From Pontibacter silvestris (GTDB lineage Bacteria; Bacteroidota; Bacteroidia; Cytophagales; Hymenobacteraceae), in contig NZ_JAJJWI010000004.1 of NCBI RefSeq assembly GCF_020907275.1, forward strand, positions 115,774 to 179,773: a stretch of 64,000 nucleotides of DNA, given 5' to 3'. The position numbers were made by a program, and so were the translations under genes. Shown in pieces: positions 1 to 9,493 of the stretch (position 1 is the stretch's first letter; each line of letters begins with the position of its first letter). The notes under the pieces are model-generated. The model was not told the origin of the DNA and did no database searches. It saw only the letters and a list, made by a program, of their open reading frames with translations.

Positions 1-373
1 AAATTCCTCCCATAAAGGGATTATAAGTGGCATTGGATAGCATTAAATTAAACCACAATGCAGTGTTCATATAGCTTTGTTGAATTCATCTTATAGAACC
101 CGGAGGGCTTCCCCTCAATTATTATTGTACTGGCTGACCCGGTGATGCAAGCCTTTGACGACGTTAAAGATTCCCCTTAAACAAGACGATGGGGTTAGAG
201 CTAGGTGCTGTGCATAAAGGATAGACTGGCACTTATTGAAATCGTGCGGGCGTAGCAGTAAAAATACTAACAGGCCTCTACCCCTTAAGTGATATGGTGG
301 CCGTATTGCCTATCTGAAAAAAGTGGTGCCCGTAGAATTGAATCTCATTAAGTTGTGCCTGACAGATGTACCT
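1..373. other. Window-edge region without a supported gene
   Basis: I see no convincing gene here. Short open stretches exist, for example one around 105-180 on the plus strand, but none has a start codon with coding context or a recognisable motif. The region lies downstream of the minus-strand DUF4402 gene and may hold its transcription end, although no clear terminator hairpin is visible. Confidence 0.5.
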
Positions 374-913
374 CTAGTTATAGTTTACCTTTACCTCAAA
401 ACCTGCTGAGTTGGTATATTCACCTGGTTCCTGGTTGGCGTTGATGTTTAAGGTGGCGCCCACTTTCAGAATCTGGGTACCTGAATCATCAAGCTTGCCT
501 GCACCCTGGTTAACTTCCGAAGGTATGGTCACAAAATTATCAATGGTCATGTCGCCTCCGCCTTCTCTCATATTTGTTATTGTATGAGACGCTGGTAATG
601 TAATGCTGTAAGAGTAATTGGGCAGGCCTGCTACTTTAAAAGTGGCCACAGCAGGCGCTTGCCCTGCTGAAGCGAGGCTTACTCCTTCTGGAGATGGAGT
701 GCCTTCAGGATTTAAAACTACTTTACCATTACTTCCCTCTAGAATAACACTGCCAAAGTTCATGTCTGTCTCTTTTTGGATAGAGATGGGTTCAACAATA
801 GTTGCAAAAGCTTTTGCTTTGGCTGATGCACCTGAACTATCCTGTGCGCTGGCAGTGCTTGTAAAAGCTAATATGGCAGCAAAAAAAAGAGTTATCTGAT
901 AAGTCGTTTTCAT
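374..913 (-). CDS. DUF4402 domain secreted protein
   Basis: 179 residues with an N-terminal signal peptide ending near 'STASAQ' (about residues 18-24). The rest matches the DUF4402 pattern as I know it: 'MNFGSVI' near residue 51, a 'GKVVLNPEG' strand, a central 'FKVAGLPNYSYSITLP' segment, and a C-terminal 'LKVGATLNINANQEPGEYTNSAGFEVKVNYN' region, described here in pieces. DUF4402 proteins are small beta-rich exported proteins, and no biochemical role is established that I know of. It stands alone on the minus strand, about 180 bases beyond the end of the next gene. The family call rests on motif spacing and is fairly secure; the function is unknown. Confidence 0.82.
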   Translation of the reverse strand: MKTTYQITLFFAAILAFTSTASAQDSSGASAKAKAFATIVEPISIQKETDMNFGSVILEGSNGKVVLNPEGTPSPEGVSLASAGQAPAVATFKVAGLPNYSYSITLPASHTITNMREGGGDMTIDNFVTIPSEVNQGAGKLDDSGTQILKVGATLNINANQEPGEYTNSAGFEVKVNYN

Positions 914-1095
914 TTACTAAGTATATCTGGGCTGTTATACAGGATAATTAAGCACGTGCAATAATTTAACTTTACCATGAGTGACACAAAGCTTAAATAT
1001 AGCTTATTTATATTAAAAACAGATAGGGTTGAGGTTCTAAAAGAAACAGTTTTTTGATTAAGTGAAGCCTTATTTATTGCTTTTGCCCAGCTTCT

Positions 1096-1896
1096 TTATT
1101 TCTGCACAAACTCATCCAGCAACTGAATAAGAACAGGCATGCACTCTAAGTTTAAAGTGTGGCCAACGCGAGGCAGCACTTTTAGCTGTGCATTAGGCAA
1201 GGAGGTAGACATCGCTTCTCCTAATTCCGGCGGGCAAACAATGTCCTCGGCACCATGTACGAGCAGTACGGGAACCTGTATAGTCTTTAGTTCCTGCAGA
1301 TAGTTGCCGCTGGCTTTCATGGTTTCTATCAACTTCAGCAGGCTATCAGTGGTAAGATTCGGAGCGCCTTTACTTTTCTTCAGGTTTTCGATACTGATGA
1401 CAGGCTTAGAGAAGTAGTTGCGGCTAAACACGAAAGGGAGCATCACCTCCAGCATCAGGGGGTAACCACCTGTAAGCAATGCTTTTTCCCAGCTGTTGAT
1501 AATAGCTTCCAGATAAGCATCTTTATAAGGGAAAGTAGACAAGAGTACCGCTTTTTGTACGAGTTCCGGATTGTTAACCATAAGCCGCTGTACTACTGCT
1601 CCACCAAATGAGATTCCCACTACTGTTGTTTCGGATAACCGTAGTTCCTGTAATAAATGTGCCAGGTCAGCGGCATGCTCCTCAAAGCTACGGAATTCAG
1701 ATGCAGCACCTGCTTTGCCCTGAAACAACAGATCAACCAGCACCAGTTTATATCTCTTTCCTAAATAGTATACCATGCCAGCCCATACTGCTGTAGACTG
1801 TGACAGGCCATTCAGGAAAACCAGCGTCTGCTTTGCATCAGTATCTCCATACAATTCATAGTATAGTTCCAGGCCGTCAGGTAGTCGGTGCCTCAT
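1096..1896 (-). CDS. Alpha/beta hydrolase
   Basis: 266 residues with a complete alpha/beta-hydrolase fold. The nucleophile elbow 'GISFGG' places Ser96. The likely acid is Asp218 in 'VHGAEDIV' and the catalytic His is 246 in 'VGHTLN'. The oxyanion region 'FLNGLSQS' lies near residue 27. There is no signal peptide, so it is probably cytoplasmic. The family includes esterases, lactonases and C-C hydrolases, and the substrate cannot be read from sequence. The gene is transcribed alone on the minus strand and is separated from the upstream PorP gene by a strong terminator hairpin at 2024-2060. Confidence 0.85.
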   Translation of the reverse strand: MRHRLPDGLELYYELYGDTDAKQTLVFLNGLSQSTAVWAGMVYYLGKRYKLVLVDLLFQGKAGAASEFRSFEEHAADLAHLLQELRLSETTVVGISFGGAVVQRLMVNNPELVQKAVLLSTFPYKDAYLEAIINSWEKALLTGGYPLMLEVMLPFVFSRNYFSKPVISIENLKKSKGAPNLTTDSLLKLIETMKASGNYLQELKTIQVPVLLVHGAEDIVCPPELGEAMSTSLPNAQLKVLPRVGHTLNLECMPVLIQLLDEFVQK

Positions 1897-2023
1897 AATG
1901 TGCTTTTTATTTGAAATTACTTAGGTTATGGTGCCTGATTCTTATTAAACTTTAATACTGGTTAATGAATCATAACTTCCTGTTTTGCAATGTTTCTCTG
2001 TTAAGATACGAGTGCCTAAAACA

Positions 2024-2060
2024 AAACTGCCTGCAAAGGTATGGTCTCTGCAGGCAGTTT
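2024..2060 (-). terminator. Intrinsic terminator of the CHU_C/PorP pair
   Basis: A 12-base perfect inverted repeat (AAACTGCCTGCA / TGCAGGCAGTTT) with a 13-base loop. On the minus strand it is followed by TTTTGTTTT. It lies about 18 bases past the stop of the PorP/SprF gene, so it should end that transcript. Confidence 0.8.
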
Positions 2061-2077
2061 ATTATGTCTTGCTTAAG

Positions 2078-3049
2078 TTACCAGATCCACTGCGGACACA
2101 CAATACGGCGATTGTTCAGAAGCTTAAAGCCTAATACGATTTCGTGAGTTCCGGCGCTTACCTGGTTCAGTTCAGATGTGGTAATATCATAAGAGTAAGA
2201 AAGGTCTAGGAGCGGACTGATATATAAGCCTACCATGGCTGCTAATGCATCTTTGTTTCGGTAAGATGCGCCAACCCAGAAACGCTCATCATACATAACC
2301 CGCACATTGGCATCGAAAGTGGTGGGACCTGAATTAGTAAGCTTGAACATCACAGAAGGAATCACATCCAGTTCTTCGGTAGGTTCAAAGCGATAAGCAC
2401 CGGTAATAAAGTAATGCCGTTGCAATTCAAGTGTTGCCTCTCCTTCCTGGTCGTTTTGAACAGTACCGGCATTTTCCAGTAACTGAGCACCAGACACACC
2501 TACTGAGAAGTTCTGTGCATATACCCAAAGCCCCAGGTTCAGGTCAAAAAGGTTCCTGTTGATATTACCGCCACTTACTAATGGGTCATTCGGATTGGTG
2601 AACTCTAGTTGGGTATTGTCTACAGTGCTTCTGATAAGCCCTGCCGACACACCTGCCGATACGTTTATAGTTCTGGTAACAGGCATATGGTAGGCATAGG
2701 ATCCTAAAAGGCTTGTATTACGCAGTGGCCCTGTTTTATCAGTATGTATGGTAGCGCCAACCCCGTGGTGCGCCAGCCCTTTGTGGTATCTTGTTCCGGA
2801 AGTACCTTTATTGAGTGGGGTATGCGCTGTGGCATAATAACTGATAGGAGCGCCGTCCAGACCTACCCATTGCCGCCTAGTGCTCAACCTTATATCTGCA
2901 TAATCTTCTATACCTGTAACGGCAGGGTTAAGTATATAATTGTTGAGCATGTATTGGCTGTATTGTGGCCTTTGCTGTGCCACAGCACGCACCGAAACAC
3001 CCAGCACAATTATGAAAAATAAGAGGAGCAGCTTCTTCATATACATCAT
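2078..3049 (-). CDS. PorP/SprF family T9SS membrane protein
   Basis: 323 residues. It has a signal peptide (hydrophobic core 'LLLLFFIIVLGVSVRAVAQ') followed by the family hallmark 'QYSQYMLNNYILNPAVTGI' and further on 'RRQWVGLDGAP'. This matches PorP/SprF outer-membrane barrels, which work with the type IX secretion system to place adhesin-like cargo on the surface. Its first ATG overlaps the stop of the upstream adhesin gene by four bases (ATGA), so the two are translationally coupled; a second possible start lies at codon 4 (MKK). It is almost certainly the dedicated partner of that adhesin. The C-terminus ends in an unusual 'CPQWIW'. Confidence 0.9.
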   Translation of the reverse strand: MMYMKKLLLLFFIIVLGVSVRAVAQQRPQYSQYMLNNYILNPAVTGIEDYADIRLSTRRQWVGLDGAPISYYATAHTPLNKGTSGTRYHKGLAHHGVGATIHTDKTGPLRNTSLLGSYAYHMPVTRTINVSAGVSAGLIRSTVDNTQLEFTNPNDPLVSGGNINRNLFDLNLGLWVYAQNFSVGVSGAQLLENAGTVQNDQEGEATLELQRHYFITGAYRFEPTEELDVIPSVMFKLTNSGPTTFDANVRVMYDERFWVGASYRNKDALAAMVGLYISPLLDLSYSYDITTSELNQVSAGTHEIVLGFKLLNNRRIVCPQWIW

Positions 3050-6000
3050 CTGATAATAGTTACATTACCCGAAATCGGCTTCTCTGAGCTGTTAAGGTAA
3101 ATTATATAGTAATAAGTGGCTACAGGTAAATCTTTGCCATTAAAGGTTCCGTCCCAAGGTATGTTATAGCCACTATTGTTAGAATAAATAATATTACCCC
3201 AACGGTTAAATATATCGACACGAGCATTCGGGTATTCCTCTATGTTGCCTAACTCCCATATTTCATTAACACCATCGCGGTTCGGAGAGAAAGCATTTGG
3301 TATAGACAGTGCCGGAACAACTGTAACTGTAACTTCGTCAGTAGCTACGCAACCTTCGGCAGTAGTAACTGTTACTGTATAAGTAGTAGTTACCTCAGGT
3401 CTGGCTACAGGCCGTGCAACATTAGCATCACTCAGCCCCTCGGCAGGTTCCCACACATAAGTTTCTCCGCCAGTAGCATGCAGCTCTATTGTTCGTCCTT
3501 GTATAATGGTGACATCGTCTCCGGCATTTGCCTCAGGGGTTACAACTGTTACTGTCGCTTCGGTACGGGTAGAGCTAGCACAACTATTGCTATTAATAGC
3601 CTCTACATAGTAAGTAACAGACTGTGTAAGCTCTGGTGTGGTGAAATCAGGACCTTCAAAAACCATATTCCCACCTGCCGGAGTAGTGTACCACCTGTAT
3701 GTGTTTCCGCTTACTGGGTTAGCTACAGATAAAGTGGTTGCCCCCCCTGTACAGGCAGTTGCATTACTTATTGTAAGCGTAGGAGGTAACGGCACCGGAG
3801 TTACCATAATGGCTACCGGGTCAGAAGTGCTCGAGCAGCCAGCAGAGGTTATCACCCTTCTATACCATGTATTTCGGGTAACAACTCCCGGAGAGTAGTT
3901 CTGAGCATTGTTAGTGCCGGCAGCAGGGGCAAAACCTATATCAGGGCCACTGATGCTGCTTTCCCACACATATTCAAAAGATCCATTTCCTCCACTTGGT
4001 GTGCTGCCGTTAAGTTCATTCGGAGTACCGCCAGCACATACGGTTTGATCTGCAGAGATACTATTGTTTATTACTCCCGGATTTACTGTTATCTCTACGG
4101 CATCGCTAGTAGCTGTATCGCAGGCGGCAGTGCTAACCTTACGACGGAACCAGGTCGTACGGCTTAGGTTACCTGGGGTGTAGCTTTGCCCATTGTTTGT
4201 ACCGGCAGCAGGAGCAAAACCAGCTGTCGCACTCGATGTGCTGCTCTCCCATAAGTAGTTATAACTACCAGAACCGCCTGTAGGAGCAGATCCTGTTAAT
4301 GGTACGGGGGCAGTACCTGTACAAATCTCCTGAGGTCCTTCAATCGTATTGTTGGCCAGTTCAGGAAATACACTGATTTGAATTACATTTGACACCACGC
4401 TACAACCACCAGATGTAACTCTGCGTCTGAACCAGGAATCCTGCGTTAGCACATCAGGGCTATAGTTCTCTGTGTTGCTGGTTCCAGGAGCAGTTACAAA
4501 GCCTGTTGTGGCACTTTCTGTACTAACCTCCCAAACATACTCGTAATCAGTGCCGTCACCTCCTGTAGGTCGGGTGCCAGTAAGCATTGCAGGCACTTCA
4601 TTTGCACATATTTCCTGTGCCTCACTAATAGTGTTATTCTCTACTCGTGGTACAACCTCTATGCTTATGGCATCACTGGTATCTGGAGAACAGCTACCCA
4701 CAGTGCTTACCACACGCCGAAACCAGGTAGTAGCATTTATCCTGTCTGGCGTATAGTTAATGTTGCTGTTAACACCAGAAGCCGGTGTAAAACCTTCTGT
4801 TGGGCCGGTTGTACTCACTAACCAGGTATAATTGTCGGCACTACCAGTTCCTCCGGTTGGAGTAGAACCTTCTAGAGTACCAGGAGCATCGCCTGCACAA
4901 ATGCTTAGGGTGGGAGCTGTTATGGTGTTATCGGCTATAGCAGGTACTACTGTTACTGTTACGGCTATCCGTTCGCTAGGGCATCCTTGGGAGCTGATTG
5001 TCTGCACATAATAAGTAGTGTTCTGCGTGAGCGCCTGTGTAGTAAAAGATGTACCCGTGAACAAAGGTGTACCGCCATTTGCCTGTGCAAAAAACTGGTA
5101 AGCCGGACCTGGGCCTGTTGGTCTGATAGTAGCAGTATTTCCCTCACAAACTGTAACACCCTGCACTACTGGATTGCTTGGAAGAGGATTAACTGTAACA
5201 GTCTGAGGCTGAGGAGGGCCTATGTCGTCGCTGGAACCACACTCATTCGTTATTCTGGCATTAACAGTATAAGTACCTGGGCTGGTGAAATTAAGCGAAG
5301 GATATTGCTCTGTTGAGACGAGAGAGCCATTTATAAACCACTCATATGTAACTGTGTTTCCAAAATTGGCATCATAAAATACATTTTGTGCATCGTAGCT
5401 AATGGTTGTATCACCACAAGCTGTAACATCCCCCGGGAGCTGCACTTGTGGCCACCCAACAATTACACTTTGTGATGCCGTATCGCTGCTACAACCATTC
5501 GTCACCACCAATTGAATTTGGAAAACCCCGGAATTCTCAAACCTTATCTGCAGCGAATCCTGATCTAAAGCACCATAGATTATCTCGTAGCCGCCAATAT
5601 TATTCTGGTCCTGGATTTCCCACTGGTAAGTAAGGTTGGCTCCATTAAAATCTTCTGCCAAACTAGAACTGTCTCCTAGCGATACTATAATAGGCGTACA
5701 ACTGGATGGTGTTTCTGCTGGTTCTTTACTGAAGTTGATGCTTGCCTCCGGTTCCCGGCTAACGCTGTAAGTTTGTTCAAATATTTCATCGCATCCGTTA
5801 CCTGTAACAGCTCTAATGATAATAGGATAGTCGCCAACTTCGGTATAAGGGTTCGGGCTCGATATAGGGAAATCTGCAGCCGTATACTGCACCTCACCAT
5901 TTCCATCACCCCAGTCTACAAAATAACTTCTGATATCGGTTAAATATGGTTCTTCTGTTGTGTTGGTTATTTCGGCAGTTACTTCAATTTCGTCATCCTC

Positions 6001-6660
6001 AATAGTGTCGTTAAGGCAGGTTATAAATTCGCTCACTTCAGTAAAGGAAATCTCTGCTCTTGGCCTTACCTGTATATCCCGCGTAACTACCTCAGACTCA
6101 CAGGAGGTGGCTGTACTGGTTGCAACCAAACTAACAGTATACGTTCTGGTACCTGTTCCTCTGTCTGTATAAGTATAGGTTACTGTCGCTCCTCTACGGG
6201 TACTACCATCACCAAAATCCCAGGTGTAAATTTCATCTGTCTGTGGTGCATTTACAGAAAATGTTAATTCTGTGTCGGCACATGCCACTGTAGTAGGGTC
6301 TATGGTAAAGTTAGGCCTGTTAGGTCTTGGGTTAACTGTTATGATTGTTTCGGAGGATGTATTTGTCAGGCAGGAACCGCCTGAAACACGAACCTGGTAA
6401 CTACCAGCAGTACTGACCTGCAGCGTTTCGCCTGTCGATGCCAGCACGATACCGTCTCTTATCCACTCATAAGTTAAACCTGTTCCTGTATTGGCTCTTA
6501 ACGTAGTTGTTTCACCCTGGCACAATACGGTGCGGCCTTCTACTGCTATAGTAGCAGCACATGTTGGTGTTGTTTGTGCCAAAACGGCCTGAGAATATGC
6601 CAAGAATATGCACAATAACAATAAACTAGTATATATGTGCCTTGGTAGAAGAAGATGCAT
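3046..6660 (-). CDS. Secreted PKD/Ig-repeat protein with gliding-type (CHU_C) C-terminal domain
   Basis: 1204 residues. A signal peptide covers roughly residues 1-29 (ending 'AVLAQ'). An Ig-like segment is followed by a PKD domain near residues 115-200 ('YTWDFGDGS'), further PKD-like units, then four tandem repeats of about 95 residues (about 577-957). A second Ig-like unit follows, and the C-terminal CHU_C domain (about 1115-1204) carries 'IPNAFSPNRDGVNE', 'VDIFNRWGN' and 'PWDGTFNGK'. CHU_C is the type B sorting signal of the T9SS, so the protein is expected to be exported and held at the surface or released. The overlap with the PorP/SprF gene supports this. Its ligand is unknown; adhesion is the usual inference. 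No catalytic motif was found. Confidence 0.9.
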   Translation of the reverse strand: MHLLLPRHIYTSLLLLCIFLAYSQAVLAQTTPTCAATIAVEGRTVLCQGETTTLRANTGTGLTYEWIRDGIVLASTGETLQVSTAGSYQVRVSGGSCLTNTSSETIITVNPRPNRPNFTIDPTTVACADTELTFSVNAPQTDEIYTWDFGDGSTRRGATVTYTYTDRGTGTRTYTVSLVATSTATSCESEVVTRDIQVRPRAEISFTEVSEFITCLNDTIEDDEIEVTAEITNTTEEPYLTDIRSYFVDWGDGNGEVQYTAADFPISSPNPYTEVGDYPIIIRAVTGNGCDEIFEQTYSVSREPEASINFSKEPAETPSSCTPIIVSLGDSSSLAEDFNGANLTYQWEIQDQNNIGGYEIIYGALDQDSLQIRFENSGVFQIQLVVTNGCSSDTASQSVIVGWPQVQLPGDVTACGDTTISYDAQNVFYDANFGNTVTYEWFINGSLVSTEQYPSLNFTSPGTYTVNARITNECGSSDDIGPPQPQTVTVNPLPSNPVVQGVTVCEGNTATIRPTGPGPAYQFFAQANGGTPLFTGTSFTTQALTQNTTYYVQTISSQGCPSERIAVTVTVVPAIADNTITAPTLSICAGDAPGTLEGSTPTGGTGSADNYTWLVSTTGPTEGFTPASGVNSNINYTPDRINATTWFRRVVSTVGSCSPDTSDAISIEVVPRVENNTISEAQEICANEVPAMLTGTRPTGGDGTDYEYVWEVSTESATTGFVTAPGTSNTENYSPDVLTQDSWFRRRVTSGGCSVVSNVIQISVFPELANNTIEGPQEICTGTAPVPLTGSAPTGGSGSYNYLWESSTSSATAGFAPAAGTNNGQSYTPGNLSRTTWFRRKVSTAACDTATSDAVEITVNPGVINNSISADQTVCAGGTPNELNGSTPSGGNGSFEYVWESSISGPDIGFAPAAGTNNAQNYSPGVVTRNTWYRRVITSAGCSSTSDPVAIMVTPVPLPPTLTISNATACTGGATTLSVANPVSGNTYRWYTTPAGGNMVFEGPDFTTPELTQSVTYYVEAINSNSCASSTRTEATVTVVTPEANAGDDVTIIQGRTIELHATGGETYVWEPAEGLSDANVARPVARPEVTTTYTVTVTTAEGCVATDEVTVTVVPALSIPNAFSPNRDGVNEIWELGNIEEYPNARVDIFNRWGNIIYSNNSGYNIPWDGTFNGKDLPVATYYYIIYLNSSEKPISGNVTIIR
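3790..4932 (-). repeat. Four tandem ~95-residue Ig-like repeats inside the 1204-residue protein
   Basis: Four consecutive units share the pattern 'NNTI...IC....P..L.GS.PTGG.GS..Y.WE.ST....GF..A.GT....Y.P......TWFRR', each ending in a 'C...SDA..I.V.P' strand. The tryptophan-arginine block 'TWFRR' or 'TWYRR' and the paired cysteines recur in every unit. Similar but diverged units occur near the middle of the 1913-residue adhesin ('NTYYRREV', 'TTYFRRIV'), which suggests a shared building block. Confidence 0.85.
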
Positions 6661-7036
6661 TTAATTTGAGTATGGTGAAATATTCAGCTAAACCAACTAG
6701 TAAACGTAATTTAATGCCCGTATAATATATATCAGCGAATTTCTATTTGTATTTTAAACTATCAGAAATAAAAGATAGTCAGTGCCTTTGCCTCAGAAGC
6801 TTAATTTAGCAAATTCATTGGAAAACGGGCCTGAATTACTGCCTATACCTCTATTGCTATTACACTAAAAAGGTTACACAAAGGATAGAATATTCCTGAA
6901 TAGATATAATATAATACCAGTTGAAATTTTGGATTAAAGTACTTAATTTTAGTACAATAATAAAATAATATTAGGCTAAAATGCCTGGCCGTTACAATTA
7001 CAGGCTATCATAAATCCATGCGTTAGCCTAACGCAC
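6661..7036. other. AT-rich gene-free region upstream of the first adhesin
   Basis: About 376 AT-rich bases between the adhesin start and the end of the acetyltransferase gene. It probably holds the promoter of the adhesin/PorP pair on the minus strand, but I could not assign a clear promoter. A short palindrome TGCGTTA-GCC-TAACGCA (7019-7035) sits one base past the acetyltransferase stop and could act as a weak transcription end. No small gene is supported. Confidence 0.5.
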
Positions 7037-7528
7037 TTATTGCCCCACTTTTAGGCTTCTTCGTTCCAATAAAATGGTATTGCGCCAAACACCATTCAGT
7101 TGTGCTATTTTTTCTCTGTAACCAACTTCCCGAAACCCAAATTGCTTTTGCAAAGTAATACTGGCGGTGTTTTCCTGTAATGTAGCAGAATATAGCGACC
7201 AGATGCCGTTAGCCTCGCTTTCTTCGATTAGGTTTTTTAGTAATAAAGCACCTACCCCTCTGCCACGGTTTGCAGCACCAATGTATATGCTAAACTCTGC
7301 TACTCCGCGATAACAATGTCTGGACGAAACAGGAGATAAAGCCACCCAACCTAACACCTCATCATTTTCTACAGCCACTAAACGGCTATGTACATGATGC
7401 TCTTTATCCCATTCTTCCCATAACGGCACCCTGGTGTTAAACGTAGCGTTCCCTGTTTGCAAGCCTTCTTTATATATTCTTAAGACAGCCTCTGCATGGG
7501 CAGGCAGCATTGAAATTATTTCTATCAT
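7037..7528 (-). CDS. GNAT N-acetyltransferase, phosphinothricin-acetyltransferase-like
   Basis: 163 residues, the usual length for the family. The N-terminal 'HAEAVLRIYKEGLQTGNATFNT' block and the acetyl-CoA loop 'RGRGVGALLL' (about residues 88-97) match the PAT/Bar-like GNAT subgroup, as does 'EFSIYIGAANRGRG'. Members acetylate the amino group of phosphinothricin, methionine sulfoximine or related amino-acid analogues; many chromosomal copies have unproven substrates. The start lies 10 bases after the stop of the EamA gene, with an AAGAG between them, so both are probably on one transcript. The family is secure; the substrate is not. Confidence 0.85.
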   Translation of the reverse strand: MIEIISMLPAHAEAVLRIYKEGLQTGNATFNTRVPLWEEWDKEHHVHSRLVAVENDEVLGWVALSPVSSRHCYRGVAEFSIYIGAANRGRGVGALLLKNLIEESEANGIWSLYSATLQENTASITLQKQFGFREVGYREKIAQLNGVWRNTILLERRSLKVGQ

Positions 7529-7538
7529 CTCTTAAGCT

Positions 7539-7961
7539 TTATTTCCAGATCAATATAAAAGTACCTGTCAGTATCGTCGCCATTCCTATTAATAATCTTG
7601 GTGTAAGTGGCTCTTTCAGTAAGAAGTAAGACAACAGCACTGTTACCAGAATTCCGGCTTTGTCTATAGTAGCCACTACCGATACATCTGCCGTTTTAAT
7701 AGCCTTAAAGTATAGTATCCAGTAAATGGCTGTACAGGCTCCGGCTAACATAAACCAGAATAAGGTTTTATTATCTACAGCCCTTATGGTCTTTAGGCCC
7801 CCTGCATACCAGGCATTTGCTACCACCATAGCAAATAACACCCCGGTCCTGATAACCAAGGCAACATGCTCATTTGTACCTCCCATGCCCATTTTAGCAA
7901 AAACCATTGCCACACCCCCTGTTAGCATGGCAGCTAATGTGTAGACGAGCCAAGACTCCAT
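7539..7961 (-). CDS. Single-domain EamA-family transporter
   Basis: 140 residues with five hydrophobic segments. The closing segment 'SYFLLKEPLTPRLLIGMATILTGTFILIW' is the typical end of an EamA repeat. Full-length EamA transporters have two such repeats (about 300 residues), so this is a half-size form, as in the EmrE-like small EamA proteins that work as dimers. Its cargo is unknown; small metabolites or amino acids are usual for the superfamily. It is the first gene of a two-gene unit with the acetyltransferase, which might point to handling of a toxic amino-acid analogue (inference). Confidence 0.82.
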   Translation of the reverse strand: MESWLVYTLAAMLTGGVAMVFAKMGMGGTNEHVALVIRTGVLFAMVVANAWYAGGLKTIRAVDNKTLFWFMLAGACTAIYWILYFKAIKTADVSVVATIDKAGILVTVLLSYFLLKEPLTPRLLIGMATILTGTFILIWK

Positions 7962-8556
7962 ATATTTATGCCTGTTTCTGAGACTGCAATATTACAATAC
8001 CTTTCTTTCGCTACAGATAACTACTTTTAAAATATATTAATGAAGTAAGGTCAAAAGAGAGGTAGTAGAGTTTTGGTTGATTGCAGATAACACTTTTGGA
8101 GAAGCCGCCTTAGGTTGAACTATGAAACATTAAACCTGACCTTGATCATTCACCTGGCCCTATAAGTGTTTATTGCCTAAAAGTTACACGTTGATAGACA
8201 AGCAAAGGTGTCCAAAGTAGTTAGTATTATTATACAGTTTCTATAAACTCAGTTCTATGACTACTCTTACTGCATATTAGTAACTGCAGCAACTTACTAT
8301 ATACCTGCAGGTAGTTAGCCATAAATGAACAAATATCTCAGGTTAGCAAGTTATTAGCTCATACAAGTTAACAAGTGTCTTAGATAACAGGTTGATATAG
8401 AATAATAATTTTATTTGTATTATTTCTTTATATATTATGCTTTTAATATTTATTTTTAATTGTTGCCTATAAAATTAAAGTACAATTTACATTGCGCTAT
8501 TGTATTTCATAAAAGAATGCATAATATTGCTCCACAACTCTTTTAAATGATCTTTT
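7962..8556. other. 595-base gene-free divergent region
   Basis: This stretch separates the minus-strand EamA gene from a plus-strand small gene, so both promoters should be here. It is very AT-rich, especially at 8395-8530. I see no coding frame of significance and no strong hairpin, apart from short palindromes such as ACCTGCAGGT near 8302. Confidence 0.5.
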
Positions 8557-8805
8557 ATGAACACAAGTTTAAAGTCAAGCACACAGTTAAATGAAGAAAG
8601 AAGAGCTAAGTGTAAGCTCTTGTTATTTCAGCATTTTGCTAATTTGTCTACAGAAGAGCAGGATTATCTGATTGTGGAACTCAAAAAAATTAATGAGGAA
8701 ACAAAACAGATGATGATGTTCTATCAATATCTTGAGAAAAGAGTACCTGCAGTACAGGAAATGAGCGCTGAAATGCACGAGCTTTTTGAAACAGCGTCAA
8801 TCTAA
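8557..8805 (+). CDS. Small helical protein of unknown function
   Basis: 82 residues, rich in Glu, Gln, Lys and Leu, with no signal peptide or membrane segment. The central part 'LSTEEQDYLIVELKKINEETKQMMMFYQYLEKRV' is predicted helical and possibly coiled-coil. I do not recognise the family. The gene is isolated, with nearly 600 bases of AT-rich DNA before it and a hairpin about 85 bases after it, which is consistent with an independent short transcript. It may be a lineage-restricted cytoplasmic protein. Its reality is supported by the frame length and composition only. Confidence 0.6.
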   Translation: MNTSLKSSTQLNEERRAKCKLLLFQHFANLSTEEQDYLIVELKKINEETKQMMMFYQYLEKRVPAVQEMSAEMHELFETASI

Positions 8806-8889
8806 TTAAACTCAAGCTTAAGAGGACAAAAGATAAATTAATCCGAAGAATTCTTAAACTCTGTGTATGATGCACAAATACTATGTAAT

Positions 8890-8933
8890 AGCAACGGGGT
8901 TCTAGTTAGTTCATCTTCACTAGCTCCGTTGCT
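8890..8933. terminator. Imperfect stem-loop after the 82-residue gene
   Basis: Outer arms AGCAACGG and CCGTTGCT pair perfectly, and inner arms CTAGT and ACTAG continue the stem. There is no T-tract, so this is either a weak terminator or a transcript-end stabiliser. Confidence 0.4.
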
Positions 8934-9076
8934 CTATACATTCCGATAAACCACCTTGCAAAGGATAAAATGTGCTTTAAATAATAAGCATGCCCTGCAA
9001 GGCAGGTAATGAGTAATTAGCTATATGTTTTTTCCTTGCAAAGCTTATTTGAAGGTTAGCAGGGGAGGTAAAAGTG

Positions 9077-9493
9077 TTACTTCTTTTTACTCATTAGCCA
9101 GTTTACAGCTTCCCTTTCATTATTAAAGTTTTGAAACTTAGCTGTTGGTTTTACTTCTGCTATAAACTCACTCAAGAACTTATCTACTTTCTTTTCTTTC
9201 ACTGTATCGTTGGAAGTAAGGCGGGCTACTTTTTCTAAACGAGTAGCTATTAAGTCATGGCAAAACTTTGTCATTACCATTTTATACTCATCCTCGCTTA
9301 CGTTTACAATTGTTTTGGTAGAGTCTAACAGAAGCTTTCTTACATCGTGGTGTTTAACAGCCTCTGTAATAACGGCAAAAGACTTACAAACCTCGGTTAA
9401 TATAATAGACTCAAAATCTGGAAGTTCAGCATGTAAGATAAAAGTGGCAGGGTCTAAATAAAGGCTAACCAGGCCATTGTTATAGATTTCCAT
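9077..9493 (-). CDS. SpoIIAA/STAS-like small cytoplasmic protein
   Basis: 138 residues without signal peptide. The layout fits the STAS/SpoIIAA-like fold common in this lineage: an opening 'LVSLYLDPATFILHAELPD' beta region, a central 'HHDVRKLLLDSTKTIVNVSEDEY' strand-helix, and a closing 'FQNFNNEREAVNWLMSKKK' helix. STAS-like proteins often act in regulation or lipid binding, but no catalytic residue can be named here. The gene stands alone on the minus strand with its promoter in the following 1-kb gap. The fold call is by pattern only and is moderately uncertain. Confidence 0.5.
   Translation of the reverse strand: MEIYNNGLVSLYLDPATFILHAELPDFESIILTEVCKSFAVITEAVKHHDVRKLLLDSTKTIVNVSEDEYKMVMTKFCHDLIATRLEKVARLTSNDTVKEKKVDKFLSEFIAEVKPTAKFQNFNNEREAVNWLMSKKK

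Noticed and set aside
1..373. Possible coding remnant at the window edge ('IIIVLADPVMQAFDDVKDSP')
   Set aside because: Only about 27 residues between stops, no start and no family resemblance.
7037..7961. Resistance cassette for phosphinothricin
   Set aside because: The acetyltransferase and half-size EamA gene are adjacent, but nothing shows the substrate or mobile-element borders.
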